64,000 bases of DNA from CAXBES01 sp963974915 (GCA_963974915.1 CAXBES010000011.1:73939-137938); one strand, 5' to 3'; shown: positions 51,805 through 61,433, numbered from the stretch's first letter. Notes: generated by a model from the sequence alone, not told the origin. Translations and numbers: made by a program.

Positions 51805-52965
51805 ATGAAAAAAACAGGAACCATCGTAATTCTCGTTGCTATTGTATTGCTCTTTGGAACAGCTATGTTCTGGTTATGGTCAAAAAATGCCGAAGACCCA
51901 ATAGTTTATACCACCGAAAAGCCTTCGGTAGAATCTATTGTGAAAAAAACCGTGGCTACGGGCAGTATTGTTCCGAAGGAAGAAATTTTAATAAAGCCTA
52001 ATATTTCGGGAATTATTGATGAGATATTCGTAGAAGCGGGTGATGTTATAAAAAGTGGTGATCTTATTGCCAAGGTAAAAGTTGTGCCAAATGTAAACTC
52101 TTTAAGCTCTGCACAAAATAGCATCAATAGCGCGAAAACACAGTTGGAAACGGCAAGACTTGCTTTAGAGAGCCAGCGTAGTATCTACAACCGACAAAAA
52201 GAGTTGTTTGAGAAAGGAGTAATTTCTGCCAACGAATTTGATACGGCACAATTAGAGTTTAATCAGGCTCAACAGCGTTTTAATCAGGAAAAGGTAACCT
52301 TGTCGGGTGCACAGCAAACCTATGATATTGTAAAAACCGGAACCAGTCGAGGGCTTGGAGCATCTGCTAATACTGAAATTAGAGCAACTGTCTCGGGTAT
52401 GGTATTAGACGTCCCGGTCAAAACCGGAAACCAGGTAATTGAAGCAAATAATTTTAACGACGGTACTACAATTGCTACCTTAGCCGATGTGGATAAGATG
52501 ATCTTTGAAGGAAAAGTTGACGAAAGTGAGGTTGGAAAAATTACCGAAAATCTTCCCTTAGAAATCACTGTTGGTGCCATTGAAAATAAAAAATTTGATG
52601 CGGTTTTAGACTATATCGCCCCCAAGGGTGTAAGTGAGAATGGCGCTATTCAGTTTGAAATAAAAGGAACTCTTAAAAAAGGAGATACTACATTTATTAG
52701 AGCGGGTTTAAGCGCAAATGCTTCTATTATTCTTGCTAGAGCCGATAGTGTTTTGACGATTAAAGAGGGCTTGGTTCAATACGATCCAAAAACGTTTAAA
52801 CCGTATGTTGAAATTGAGACCGGGGATCAGGAATTTGAACGAAAGGATGTAGAGTTAGGAATAAGTGACGGAATTAACGTTGAAGTGAAAAACGGAATTT
52901 CAAAGGATGATAACATTAAAGTTTGGAATCAAATAAAGGCGGCTCCTCAATTTGGGAATAATTAA
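51805..52965 (+). CDS. Periplasmic adaptor (HlyD/MacA-like), first copy
   Basis: 386 residues with one N-terminal helix. The lipoyl-like half PNISGIIDEIFVEAGDVIKSGD and the coiled-coil hairpin (about 95-175, with QKELFEKGVISANEFDTAQ) are followed by beta-barrel segments, typical of membrane-fusion proteins. It is thought to join the inner-membrane permeases to TolC. It follows the permeases after 31 bp. Confidence 0.9.
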   Translation: MKKTGTIVILVAIVLLFGTAMFWLWSKNAEDPIVYTTEKPSVESIVKKTVATGSIVPKEEILIKPNISGIIDEIFVEAGDVIKSGDLIAKVKVVPNVNSLSSAQNSINSAKTQLETARLALESQRSIYNRQKELFEKGVISANEFDTAQLEFNQAQQRFNQEKVTLSGAQQTYDIVKTGTSRGLGASANTEIRATVSGMVLDVPVKTGNQVIEANNFNDGTTIATLADVDKMIFEGKVDESEVGKITENLPLEITVGAIENKKFDAVLDYIAPKGVSENGAIQFEIKGTLKKGDTTFIRAGLSANASIILARADSVLTIKEGLVQYDPKTFKPYVEIETGDQEFERKDVELGISDGINVEVKNGISKDDNIKVWNQIKAAPQFGNN

Positions 52966-53037
52966 AATTGGTTTTTTTCATTCTAAAGTGTAACAGATTT
53001 GAGAATCTCAAGACAAATTCATCAACTACTATCAACT

Positions 53038-54369
53038 ATGAAGAAATTAGTAATTATACTTTTATGCCTCTTTACAGGAATTCAGATAAATGCACAGAGC
53101 AAAAAATGGACCCTTCAGGAGTGTGTAAGGTATGCCTTAGAAAATAATATTTCCGTAAGACAGAGCGCGCTTGATGTGGAGTTAGCAGATATTGAAATGA
53201 GCGATGCAAATGGAAATTTTTTACCTTCCATTAATGCAAATGCGGGAGTTTCAGAAAGAACAGGGTTGAGTCAGAACCCCGTAACATTTCAGCCCGAAAC
53301 AACGACGATCCTTTCGGCATCCGGAGGTATAAATTTTGGATATACAATTTTTGATGGGTTAAGAAATTTTAGGCAAGTTCAAAGAGCGAAAATTTCTAAG
53401 CTTTCCAGTGAGTACAGACTTTCGAAAATGCAGGATGATATTTCTCTTTTCGTTGCCAATGGGTATTTGCAGATTTTGCAGAATAAAGCGAACCTGGAGG
53501 TTATTAGATCTCAGAATGACGTTACCAAAGCTCAAATTGACAGAACTAATGATCTTGTTGACGCAGGGGTGTTGCCCCGGGGTGACCTTTTAGAGATACA
53601 GGCAACTAATGCAAGTGAAATGCAGCGAATTGCCGTAGCCGAAAACGCGGTTCAAATATCGAAGATCAGTTTAGCCCAATTGCTTTTAATTAAAGACTAT
53701 GAGAATTTTGATATTGCCGATGAAGATTTTGAAGTAGTGGATGAAGGGATTTCTTCAAAACCGGTTTCAGAAATTATAGAATCGGCTAAAGAAAACAGAT
53801 CGGAAGTAAAGATAGCGGAACAAAATGTGGAATTGGCAAAGAAGGACCTTCAAATAATTAAAGGAGCTTATCTTCCTACCTTAACTGCATTTTTAGGATA
53901 TAGTACGAATTATACCAACAAAGATTTTTTAGAGAGAAGTTTTAATCAGCAGCTTTACGAGAACGATGGTATCAATTACGGTTTAAGTTTATCGATCCCT
54001 ATTCTGAATGGGTTTTCAGTTAGGAACAATGTGAAACGCAATAAAATTAGTCTAAAGAATAATGAGTTTCTGTTAGAACAGGCTAAATTGGATCTTGAGT
54101 CTAATGTGTATCAGGCCTATGTCGATGCAAAAGGAGCCTTGAGAGCCTATGAAGCAGCACAGGCTGCCTTGGAATCTCAGGAGTTGGCTTACCAATATGC
54201 TAAAGACCGATATGATGTGGGGTTAACCAATGCCTTTGATTTTAGTCAGTCAAAATTGAGATACGACAACGCCAATATTGAACTAAATAGATCTAAATAC
54301 GATTATATTTTTAAACTTAAGGTGTTGGAATTGTATTTTGGAATTCCTGCAACTGAATTAAAGTTTTAA
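53038..54369 (+). CDS. TolC-family outer-membrane efflux protein
   Basis: 443 residues from the ATG at 53038, chosen because it gives a Sec signal (MKKLVIILLCLFTGIQINAQ); the longer frame from 52999 would add a non-signal leader. It starts with the TolC motif WTLQECVRYALENNISVRQS. Two repeats of the outer-membrane factor fold are visible: the first holds GYTIFDG, the second LSLSIPILNGF. It forms the outer channel of the ABC export system. A 76-bp gap separates it from the second adaptor gene. Confidence 0.91.
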   Translation: MKKLVIILLCLFTGIQINAQSKKWTLQECVRYALENNISVRQSALDVELADIEMSDANGNFLPSINANAGVSERTGLSQNPVTFQPETTTILSASGGINFGYTIFDGLRNFRQVQRAKISKLSSEYRLSKMQDDISLFVANGYLQILQNKANLEVIRSQNDVTKAQIDRTNDLVDAGVLPRGDLLEIQATNASEMQRIAVAENAVQISKISLAQLLLIKDYENFDIADEDFEVVDEGISSKPVSEIIESAKENRSEVKIAEQNVELAKKDLQIIKGAYLPTLTAFLGYSTNYTNKDFLERSFNQQLYENDGINYGLSLSIPILNGFSVRNNVKRNKISLKNNEFLLEQAKLDLESNVYQAYVDAKGALRAYEAAQAALESQELAYQYAKDRYDVGLTNAFDFSQSKLRYDNANIELNRSKYDYIFKLKVLELYFGIPATELKF

Positions 54370-54445
54370 TTAAATTGTAAAAGTTTTTATATGCCGGCTT
54401 GAACTTGAATTAGAGCCCGATTTTAACGGAACAATCTTATTACTT

Positions 54446-55732
54446 ATGAAGAAAAAAACACTTTATTGGATTATTGCAGCTACCATTCTATTGTTAATGC
54501 TTTTGGTTGTTGGTAAAAAATCCGGATGGTTTGGAAAAAGTGGAAGCGGGAAAGAAGTTGAAGTTACCAAGATCGAAACCCTTAATATCACTGAAACGGT
54601 GGCCGCAACTGGGAAAATTCAACCTGAGGTTGAGGTAAAACTTTCTTCGGAAGTATCCGGTGAAATAATTGAGCTTCCTATAAAAGAGGGGCAACAGGTA
54701 GAGAAAGGTGATCTTCTGGTAAGAATAAATCCCGACCTGATACAGGCAGCTGTGAGTCAGTCGCAAGCCGGATTATCTAATGTGCGTGCTCAGTTATCTC
54801 AAGCTGAAGCGAGTTTAAAAAATGCAAAAGCGAATTATGACCGGAATAAATCTCTGTTTGAAAAAGGAGTAATTTCTAAAGCAGACTGGGACAGGTCTGT
54901 CGCAGATTATGAGGTGGCACAGGCAAACGTACAGTCGGCTTACTACAGCGTACAAAGTGCTGCGGCTAATGTAAAGCAATCCCGTGATAATTTATCGAGA
55001 ACTACGATCTATGCTCCTATGAGTGGTACTATATCAAAATTGTCTGTAGAGTTAGGAGAACGTGTGGTTGGAACGGCGCAAATGGCGGGAACAGAAATTG
55101 TTCGTGTTGCTAATTTAAATAATATGGAGGTCGAAGTTGATGTAAACGAAAATGACATTGTAAAAGTTACCGTGGGTGATTCGACCGTAGTGGAAGTTGA
55201 TGCCTATTTAAAAAGGGAGTTTAAGGGAATTGTAACCGAAATTGCAAATTCTGCTGAGAGCACTTTATCTGCAGATCAAGTGACTAATTTCAAAGTGAAG
55301 GTTAGGATCTTGCCCGAATCGTACAAGGACCTCACTGTGGGTCAACCGGAGTATTTTTCACCCTTTAGACCCGGGATGACAGCAACAGTTGATATTATTA
55401 CTGAAAAGAAAAATAATGTGATTGGAGTGCCAATAAGTTCGATAGTAATAAAAAGTGATACCTCGAGCACACGAAAATCCCTGGTACCGGAAACTATCTC
55501 AGCAAATGATGAAAAATTTGAATGTGTTTTTGTCAAGGATGGCGATAAGGCAAAACTTCGTGTAGTGACCACGGGTATTCAGGATGATACGAATATCGAA
55601 ATTTCTTCAGGTTTATCTGAAGGGGATGTGGTAATTACCGGTCCGTATAACACCGTGACAAAATCGCTTAAGAGTGGTGACTTGATAGAAGTTAAAACTT
55701 CGAAGGAGGAAAACAGTGAAACAGACAACTAA
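54446..55732 (+). CDS. Periplasmic adaptor (MacA-like), second copy
   Basis: 428 residues with an N-terminal helix. Lipoyl segment LSSEVSGEIIELPIKEGQQVEKGD, hairpin coiled coil with NKSLFEKGVISKADWD and the repeated SAAANVKQ pattern, then barrel and membrane-proximal domains (MSGTISKLSVELGERV, FRPGMTATVDI). It is longer than the first adaptor and closer to MacA. It overlaps tsaB by a single base (TAATG), suggesting coupled translation. Confidence 0.91.
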   Translation: MKKKTLYWIIAATILLLMLLVVGKKSGWFGKSGSGKEVEVTKIETLNITETVAATGKIQPEVEVKLSSEVSGEIIELPIKEGQQVEKGDLLVRINPDLIQAAVSQSQAGLSNVRAQLSQAEASLKNAKANYDRNKSLFEKGVISKADWDRSVADYEVAQANVQSAYYSVQSAAANVKQSRDNLSRTTIYAPMSGTISKLSVELGERVVGTAQMAGTEIVRVANLNNMEVEVDVNENDIVKVTVGDSTVVEVDAYLKREFKGIVTEIANSAESTLSADQVTNFKVKVRILPESYKDLTVGQPEYFSPFRPGMTATVDIITEKKNNVIGVPISSIVIKSDTSSTRKSLVPETISANDEKFECVFVKDGDKAKLRVVTTGIQDDTNIEISSGLSEGDVVITGPYNTVTKSLKSGDLIEVKTSKEENSETDN

Positions 55733-56394
55733 TGACGAGAATCCTCTGTATAGAAACAGCAACAACTAATTGCTCTGTAGCGCTTTCGGAAAACGGAAGC
55801 GTTATTGCATTTAAAGAAGATAATAGTAATAAGTACTCACATGCAGAGCGACTTCATCTATACATAGAAGAGGTTTTACAACAAGCATCAATAGAGAAAA
55901 CTCAATTAGACTATATTGCAGTAAGTAAAGGTCCCGGATCATACACAGGCTTGCGGATTGGGGTTTCGGCAGCTAAAGGATTGTGTTATGCTTTAAACAT
56001 TCCGTTAATTTCTGTTGCAACTCTTACATCACTTGCGTTTCAGGTAAATGATAATTCAGATTATATTGTTTCTATGTTGGATGCCCGTAGAATGGAAGTT
56101 TATTCGGCTGTGTTTTCTTCCGAAGGAGAAGAAATAAGAGAAACGAAAGCGGAAATCTTAGATGAGAATTCTTTTTCAGAATATTTAGAAAAAGGTAAAG
56201 TTGCTTTTATAGGAAACGGAGTTTCAAAATTTAAACCTTTATGTAATCATAACAACGCTGTTTTTATTGAAGATAAATTACCCTCTTCACGCGAAATGGC
56301 CCCTTTGGCATATCTTAAAACTAAAATAGACGACATAGAGAATGTCGCCTATTTTGAACCGTTTTATTTAAAGGATTTTATTTCTTCTTCATAG
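55732..56394 (+). CDS. tsaB: tRNA threonylcarbamoyladenosine biosynthesis protein TsaB
   Basis: 220 residues. The ASKHA-fold start RILCIETATTNCSVAL, the AVSKGPGSYTGLRIGVSAAKGL block and SMLDARRMEVYSAVF are characteristic. TsaB binds TsaD and TsaE for t6A formation on tRNAs. It shares the A of the preceding stop codon with its own ATG and is convergent with the secreted-protein gene, with only 4 bp between the two stops. Confidence 0.93.
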   Translation: MTRILCIETATTNCSVALSENGSVIAFKEDNSNKYSHAERLHLYIEEVLQQASIEKTQLDYIAVSKGPGSYTGLRIGVSAAKGLCYALNIPLISVATLTSLAFQVNDNSDYIVSMLDARRMEVYSAVFSSEGEEIRETKAEILDENSFSEYLEKGKVAFIGNGVSKFKPLCNHNNAVFIEDKLPSSREMAPLAYLKTKIDDIENVAYFEPFYLKDFISSS

Positions 56395-56398
56395 CAAA

Positions 56399-57112
56399 TT
56401 AATTCCCATCGAAAAATAGTACGGCTTTTCTAAGATCTTCTTCATCGTTGAGATCAAGATCATTATCCTTAACATAATCTTTCATCAAATCCTGGTGTTC
56501 TCCAAACACTTTTATCTTCTTGTTTCTGCTTGATGGTAATTCATAGAATTTCCCATTTTTCATCACTAGATAGTAAACAGGTTTATCAACAAATTTTGCA
56601 GGAACATCTCTTGTAATGGAGGAGGTCGCTTTTTTACCTTTACTAAAGGATTTCACGTGTTTTTTAAATAGATCAACCTTTTTTCCTTCATAGAGAACTT
56701 CGAAGTAACCACCGCCTTCTACACCACCTTGATATGGAACGAAAACAAAGATGTCATCCATTATTTTTACAAAGATGTCGGGGGATTTTGTAAGTACTTT
56801 GGCGTCATCATCGCTTGAGGTGATAGATTCTTTAATCTCCATTTCATCGGCAATCGCATTGTATCTAAGGGCAACGTTAGTCGCGAGCAGTTCATTATTT
56901 CGATAAACATTTCCGGTTAGGTAAGAAGGATGATTGTACGGGGTGCCTGTGTAGCTCTTGGTATCTTTGAAATCTATCCCTTTGTTCTGTCTTTTAATGT
57001 ATTCGTCTAAAATAAACAGATCACTTGTAAATTGTTTCTGATAGTATCCCTGGGCAAATACTTGATTCGCACCAAGAAATGCGAAAATTGAAATTATTAT
57101 TAACTTTTTCAT
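56399..57112 (-). CDS. Secreted protein of unknown function (family copy 1)
   Basis: 237 residues with a Sec signal (MKKLIIISIFAFLGANQVFAQ). It is highly similar to copy 2, including an identical 41-residue block that starts at ALRYNAIADEM and ends at FVKIMDDI. Shared features are QFTSDLFILDEYIKR, a TGTPYNHPSYL segment, SSITRD and a C-terminal NDLDLNDEEDLRKAV helix. No metal, catalytic or known domain motif is evident, and the body looks like a small beta-rich fold. It is the last of three minus-strand copies and is next to the tsaB stop. Confidence 0.75.
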   Translation of the reverse strand: MKKLIIISIFAFLGANQVFAQGYYQKQFTSDLFILDEYIKRQNKGIDFKDTKSYTGTPYNHPSYLTGNVYRNNELLATNVALRYNAIADEMEIKESITSSDDDAKVLTKSPDIFVKIMDDIFVFVPYQGGVEGGGYFEVLYEGKKVDLFKKHVKSFSKGKKATSSITRDVPAKFVDKPVYYLVMKNGKFYELPSSRNKKIKVFGEHQDLMKDYVKDNDLDLNDEEDLRKAVLFFDGN

Positions 57113-57285
57113 TTGTAATTGTTTTTAAGAAAATTCTGATATCGGTTTACGCGAAGCGATTCAGAATTAAATTATATTCAGGTTAATTTTGGAAGCCACC
57201 GTATTCGGCTACCAATTGCTAGGGTAAAAGTAGAAACGACTTTGCTCTTTTTCAAACTATAGTACTCTTCATTTATCAATTTGAG

Positions 57286-57307
57286 GTCTGAATTTATAAA
57301 TTCAGAC
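57286..57307. promoter_or_regulatory. Perfect 22-bp palindrome in the gap between copies 1 and 2
   Basis: GTCTGAATTTA is followed at once by its reverse complement TAAATTCAGAC. Four bases later TTCAGAC recurs in part (57309-57315). The palindrome lies 174 bp upstream of the copy 1 start at 57112, in a 335-bp gap with no gene. It may be an operator or a hairpin, but no regulator is known for it. Confidence 0.5.
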
Positions 57308-57395
57308 TTTTCAGACTGATGGTGTATTTATGTATAGGTTGTAGGTATACAAGGAAATACAATGTTGTTATTGTTATCTCTGTGTTATAGTAAAC

Positions 57396-57428
57396 AAAAA
57401 AGGCTGCCTTAACAAGGCAGCCTTTTTT
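57396..57428 (-). terminator. Terminator of family copy 2
   Basis: AAAAAAGGCTGCCTT and AAGGCAGCCTTTTTT form a perfect 15-bp stem around a 3-nt loop. It lies 20 bp after the copy 2 stop at 57448 on the minus strand and has A and T runs on both sides, so it could work both ways. Confidence 0.85.
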
Positions 57429-57447
57429 GTTTGAATACTTATTGATC

Positions 57448-58158
57448 TTATAACGTATCGAAGTATAGGATTGCTTTTTTCAAATCCTTTTCATCATTTA
57501 AATCTAACCTTTTTTCGTTGATATATTTTTTCATCTCATCTTTTCGTTCTCCAAAGACTTTCATCTTTTTACTTCTTGAGTTAGGAAATTCGTAGAACTT
57601 ACCTTCCTTGGTAACTAAATAGTAAACCGGTTTATCAACAAAGCGGGCAGGAATATCACGGGTAATTGAAGAAGTAGCTTTTTTTGCTTCGGTAAAATCT
57701 TTGACTATCTTTTTAAAGAAATCTACTTTTTTTCCTTCAAACATGACCTGAAAGTAACCTCCGCCTTCTACACCACCTTGATAGGGAACGAAGACATAAA
57801 TGTCATCCATGATCTTTACGAAGATATCCGGAGATTTAGTTAGAACTTTAGCGTCATCATCGCTCGATGTGATAGATTCTTTAATTTCCATCTCATCAGC
57901 AATTGCATTGTATCTAAGTGCGACATCTGTTGCTAAAAGTTCATTTCCGCGGTACACATTCCCGAGCAGGTAAGAGGGATGGTTATAAGGAGTTCCCGTA
58001 TAAGTATCTGTTTCGGTAAAGTCTATCCCTTTGTTTTGTCTTTTAATGTATTCATCTAAGATAAACAGATCACTTGTAAATTGCTTCCCATTGAACTGAG
58101 CGACAACATCATTAAATGATAAAATACAGATGACGATTAATAGCGTTATTCTTTTCAT
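57448..58158 (-). CDS. Secreted protein of unknown function (family copy 2)
   Basis: 236 residues with a Sec signal (MKRITLLIVICILSFNDVVAQ). By eye it is about 75-80% identical to copy 1 over the mature part, with the same QFTSDLFILDEYIKR start and the same central block. It is probably a recent duplication. The end of the protein again holds RLDLNDEKDLKKAILYF. It is separated from copy 3 by 90 bp and closed by a strong terminator, so copy 1 needs its own promoter. Confidence 0.75.
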   Translation of the reverse strand: MKRITLLIVICILSFNDVVAQFNGKQFTSDLFILDEYIKRQNKGIDFTETDTYTGTPYNHPSYLLGNVYRGNELLATDVALRYNAIADEMEIKESITSSDDDAKVLTKSPDIFVKIMDDIYVFVPYQGGVEGGGYFQVMFEGKKVDFFKKIVKDFTEAKKATSSITRDIPARFVDKPVYYLVTKEGKFYEFPNSRSKKMKVFGERKDEMKKYINEKRLDLNDEKDLKKAILYFDTL

Positions 58159-58248
58159 AAGAAAATTTAATTTTTTCTAAGTATAGTAAATTCTGATACC
58201 TTCTTAAGGTACAATTAAGATAAATTTGAAAAGCTTTAATGCTAGAGG

Positions 58249-58950
58249 TTATATCGTATTATAATAACGAATAAGTTTTAGAAAATCAGCTTCTTTACTA
58301 ATATTTAATCTTTTATCCTTGATGTATCTTTTAAGTTCCTTTTTCGAATCTGGAAAAACATTTAATCTGTTATTTCTAGAGTTCGCTAATTTGATTAGTG
58401 TTCCGCTATTGTCGGCAACATAATACGCTTCTTTATCTTTATAACTAGGAGCAATATCACGTGTAATAGAGTTTATAGATTTTTTCCCTTCAATAAATTC
58501 TTTAATCTCTTTTTTGTAAAAATTAAGCTTATCTCCTTCATGTAGTACTAAATAATAACCATCTTGCATTTCTTCAGACTGAGATGCAAAGAAAATATAA
58601 ACGTTGTTTGCGATCTTCACATAAATTTCTTCTGAAGGTTTTACCACATTCGCTACGATCTTCGTGGAATTAAGATCCTGCTTTAATTCTATATGTTCTT
58701 GTTTAACATTATATCTCAAGCCTACGTTATTTGCAACTAGCTTGCCATTCTTAAAAACATTTCCTCTCTCAAAATTCTCTTTAGAATAAGGTGATCCAGC
58801 ATATTTATCTACTCCTGTATAGATAGGAACTGTTTTTGTAGATAAATATTCGTTGTTCGTTTGGTCTAAATCGGTAGCGTTCTGAGCAATTGAATTAAAA
58901 CCAACGCTAAAACAAAGGATTAGTAGTAAAGAGAACTGTAGTTTTTTCAT
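58249..58950 (-). CDS. Secreted protein of unknown function (family copy 3, diverged)
   Basis: 233 residues with a Sec signal (MKKLQFSLLLILCFSVGFNSIAQ). It is clearly related to copies 1 and 2, but far less similar: YAGSPYSKENFERGNVFKNGKLVANNVGLRYN in short blocks, KIANNVYIFFASQSEE, NSITRDIAPSYKDKEAYYV and the C-terminal RLNISKEADFLKLIRYY helix align with them. It is the first copy in the direction of transcription. No catalytic motif is seen. Confidence 0.75.
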   Translation of the reverse strand: MKKLQFSLLLILCFSVGFNSIAQNATDLDQTNNEYLSTKTVPIYTGVDKYAGSPYSKENFERGNVFKNGKLVANNVGLRYNVKQEHIELKQDLNSTKIVANVVKPSEEIYVKIANNVYIFFASQSEEMQDGYYLVLHEGDKLNFYKKEIKEFIEGKKSINSITRDIAPSYKDKEAYYVADNSGTLIKLANSRNNRLNVFPDSKKELKRYIKDKRLNISKEADFLKLIRYYNTI

Positions 58951-59063
58951 GAGATTAATTTTTAAGAGCTGCGAATATAGCCAAAGTTTAAACTTATTTA
59001 TGTTAAACTTATTTTAAAAAAGGCATGAAAAGATGATTTATTTCATATACGACAATACCCTAT

Positions 59064-61100
59064 TTATTCTATAGACTTAATCACTTCGGCAACACTATTG
59101 ACAGGGGTTTTACAGCTATTATTGACACAAACATAAATTGGGGTTTTATTTTTTATACCCCTGTTTTTAAAAAGATTGAAGTCGTTAATTTCACGCGTAC
59201 CTGCAATGATCTTATTTGGAATGTATAATGTATTTATTTCTTCAATTTTTTCTAATACCTCTGCTCCAACAACAACAATTTCATAGAAGTTGGTCCGATA
59301 GTTTTCCAATAAATCGAGCCAATTTGAGAATCCGCCGGGATACTTTTCTATTTCGGGAAGTATGTTCTGAAGCATTTGTTGTGCTATGTCGTCATATTTT
59401 TTGTTACTATAGTAATGAGATAATTTCATTAAATTGTTAGCCATTATCGAGCTAGAAGCCGGGATCACATTATCCCGGTATTCAAAGTTTCGTGTAATTA
59501 GTTCGGGATCCTTTTTCGATGTAAAAAAGAACATTCCGGTTTTATCGTCATAAAAGTCTGTGAAAGTGATTTCGGTGAGTTTTCGAGAAATTTGAAGCCA
59601 TTTTACATCTAACGTGACCTCATAAAGTGAGAGATAAGCCTCAATTACAGTAGCATAATCTTCTAAAAATCCATTAATATTACTTTTTCCGTCCTTGTAA
59701 TTGTGATATAATTCTCCGGTCTTTTGTATTTGAGATGACGCTATAAAGGTCGCGTTTTTTATGGCTGTAAGCTTATACGTGGCGTTGCCAAGAAATTTAT
59801 ACGCATCAACATATGCTTTTAATGTTAACGCATTCCATGAAGTAAGCGTCTTATCATCGAGTCTTGGTTTAGGTCTCCGGTTTCTGTACTCTAATAATAA
59901 CTTCTTCCATTTTTTCTTTTTCTTCTGAAAGGCTTCAGAGGTTATTGAGAATTCGGTTAAGATTTCGTCATCGTCGGTATGTCTAATTAAAACATATTTA
60001 TCGTTTTCCCACTTTCCGAAGCTATTAACATTGTAATAGTATTGAAAGATTTTAAAATCATCCTGAAGTAACTTTGTAAGTTCTTCCTTTGTGTAGATAT
60101 AGTACGCGCCTTCTTCTAAAACGTTAAAATTATTAAGGCTGTCTGCATCAAGAGAGGAATAGAATTCGCCATTTGGTCCTGTCATTTCCCTGTCTATAAA
60201 CTCCAATGTTTCTTCGACAACACTCTTAAACAATGATTTCTTTGATATCGCATAAGCCTGTGAATAAAGACTCACTAGTTGGGCATTGTCGTATAACATT
60301 TTCTCAAAATGTGGTACGTGCCACTTCTCATCTACGCTGTATCTGGCAAATCCTCCGCCAATGTGATCGTAAATTCCACCGTATGCCATTTGTTCTAAGG
60401 TAAAAAGAACGTGGTTTAATAGTTCCGATTGCTTATTTTGCCACGCATAGCGCAGCAAAAATTGATAATTGTTCGGCATCATAAACTTAGGAGCCCCTTT
60501 AGTACCACCAAACCTATAGTCAAAGTTTTTAGACCAAGTATCAATTATAGATTCAATAGGAAAGTTAGAGAGATCTATTTTTGTTTCATTAAGTGAAACA
60601 AGATCCATGTTTTTAATTCCTGCTTCGAGTCTGTTGGCATACTCGACAAGTTTATTGGGTTGTTTCTTATATACTTCCTGAATTTGTTCTAACGCCTCTA
60701 TCCATTGATTTTTTCTGAAATAAGTGCCACCCCAAACAGGCCTCCCATCGGGAAGTGTAACTACATTTAAGGGCCAGCCGGCATTTCCGGTCATGAGTTG
60801 GACCGCATTTATATAAATTTGGTCAATATCCGGACGTTCTTCGCGATCAATTTTTACAGAAATATAGCTTTTGTTCATAACAGCAGCTACTGTCTCGTCT
60901 TCAAAACTCTCATGCTCCATTACATGGCACCAATGACATGCAGCGTAACCAATACTTACGATCATGAGTTTATTCGAATTTTTGGCTTCTGCCAGAGTAT
61001 CAGTATTCCAAGCATGCCAATCTACCGGATTATAGGCATGTTGCAGTAAATATGGACTGCTTTCATTTATGAGGGCATTTGAGAAATGTTGATTTTCCAA
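59064..61100 (-). CDS. Thioredoxin-domain protein of the YyaL/SSP411 (DUF255) family
   Basis: 678 residues without signal peptide. The N-terminal thioredoxin-like domain starts NALINESSPYLLQHAYNPVDWHAW, the family signature, with YAACHWCHVMEHESFED (Cys55 and Cys58). The rest is an (alpha/alpha)6 barrel resembling glycosidases, including GGIYDHIGGGFARYSVDEKWHVPHFEKMLYDNAQL and DDKTLTSWNAL. The family is widespread, but its reaction is not known. It lies upstream, in the transcription direction, of the three secreted-protein genes. Confidence 0.92.
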   Translation of the reverse strand: MENQHFSNALINESSPYLLQHAYNPVDWHAWNTDTLAEAKNSNKLMIVSIGYAACHWCHVMEHESFEDETVAAVMNKSYISVKIDREERPDIDQIYINAVQLMTGNAGWPLNVVTLPDGRPVWGGTYFRKNQWIEALEQIQEVYKKQPNKLVEYANRLEAGIKNMDLVSLNETKIDLSNFPIESIIDTWSKNFDYRFGGTKGAPKFMMPNNYQFLLRYAWQNKQSELLNHVLFTLEQMAYGGIYDHIGGGFARYSVDEKWHVPHFEKMLYDNAQLVSLYSQAYAISKKSLFKSVVEETLEFIDREMTGPNGEFYSSLDADSLNNFNVLEEGAYYIYTKEELTKLLQDDFKIFQYYYNVNSFGKWENDKYVLIRHTDDDEILTEFSITSEAFQKKKKKWKKLLLEYRNRRPKPRLDDKTLTSWNALTLKAYVDAYKFLGNATYKLTAIKNATFIASSQIQKTGELYHNYKDGKSNINGFLEDYATVIEAYLSLYEVTLDVKWLQISRKLTEITFTDFYDDKTGMFFFTSKKDPELITRNFEYRDNVIPASSSIMANNLMKLSHYYSNKKYDDIAQQMLQNILPEIEKYPGGFSNWLDLLENYRTNFYEIVVVGAEVLEKIEEINTLYIPNKIIAGTREINDFNLFKNRGIKNKTPIYVCVNNSCKTPVNSVAEVIKSIE

Positions 61101-61168
61101 AGTCTGTTTATTTGAAGTACAATAAGATCCCGTGAATTATAATAAACCTTACAGGGATCGTGAGAAAA

Positions 61169-61214
61169 CTATAAAAAATAAAAGTACGTTTCTGGTATTC
61201 CAAAAACGTACTTT
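61169..61214 (-). terminator. Terminator after dodecin (minus strand)
   Basis: AAAGTACGTTT (61181-61191) and AAACGTACTTT (61204-61214) form a perfect 11-bp stem around 12 nt. On the minus strand the stem is followed by a T-rich stretch down to about 61169. Confidence 0.75.
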
Positions 61215-61232
61215 GCCATAGATATTGGGAGA

Positions 61233-61433
61233 TTAGTTTACTTCGAAGGTTATTTTAACATTCACTCTAAACTCGGTTACATCGTCCCCATTTACGATTG
61301 CGCTCTGTTCGTTAATATACACAGAACGAATATTTTTTACACTTTTACCGGCATGTTTTACCGCATTTCGTGTTGCATCTTCCCAACTTTCGTTAGAATT
61401 TGCCATTACTTCAATTACTTTCAATACTGCCAT
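61233..61433 (-). CDS. Dodecin family flavin-binding protein
   Basis: 66 residues, the typical dodecin length. It matches the family with VLKVIEVMANSNESWEDATRNAVKHAGKSVKNIRSVYI in overlapping short blocks: the Trp in ESWEDA is the flavin-stacking residue, and ITFEV ends the last strand. Dodecins form dodecamers that store and shield flavins. The gene appears to be alone on the minus strand, with its own terminator. Confidence 0.92.
   Translation of the reverse strand: MAVLKVIEVMANSNESWEDATRNAVKHAGKSVKNIRSVYINEQSAIVNGDDVTEFRVNVKITFEVN

Noticed and set aside
57113..57447. Hidden small gene in the 335-bp gap
   Set aside because: No ORF of credible length or start was found on either strand. 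The gap holds the palindrome and the copy 2 terminator only.
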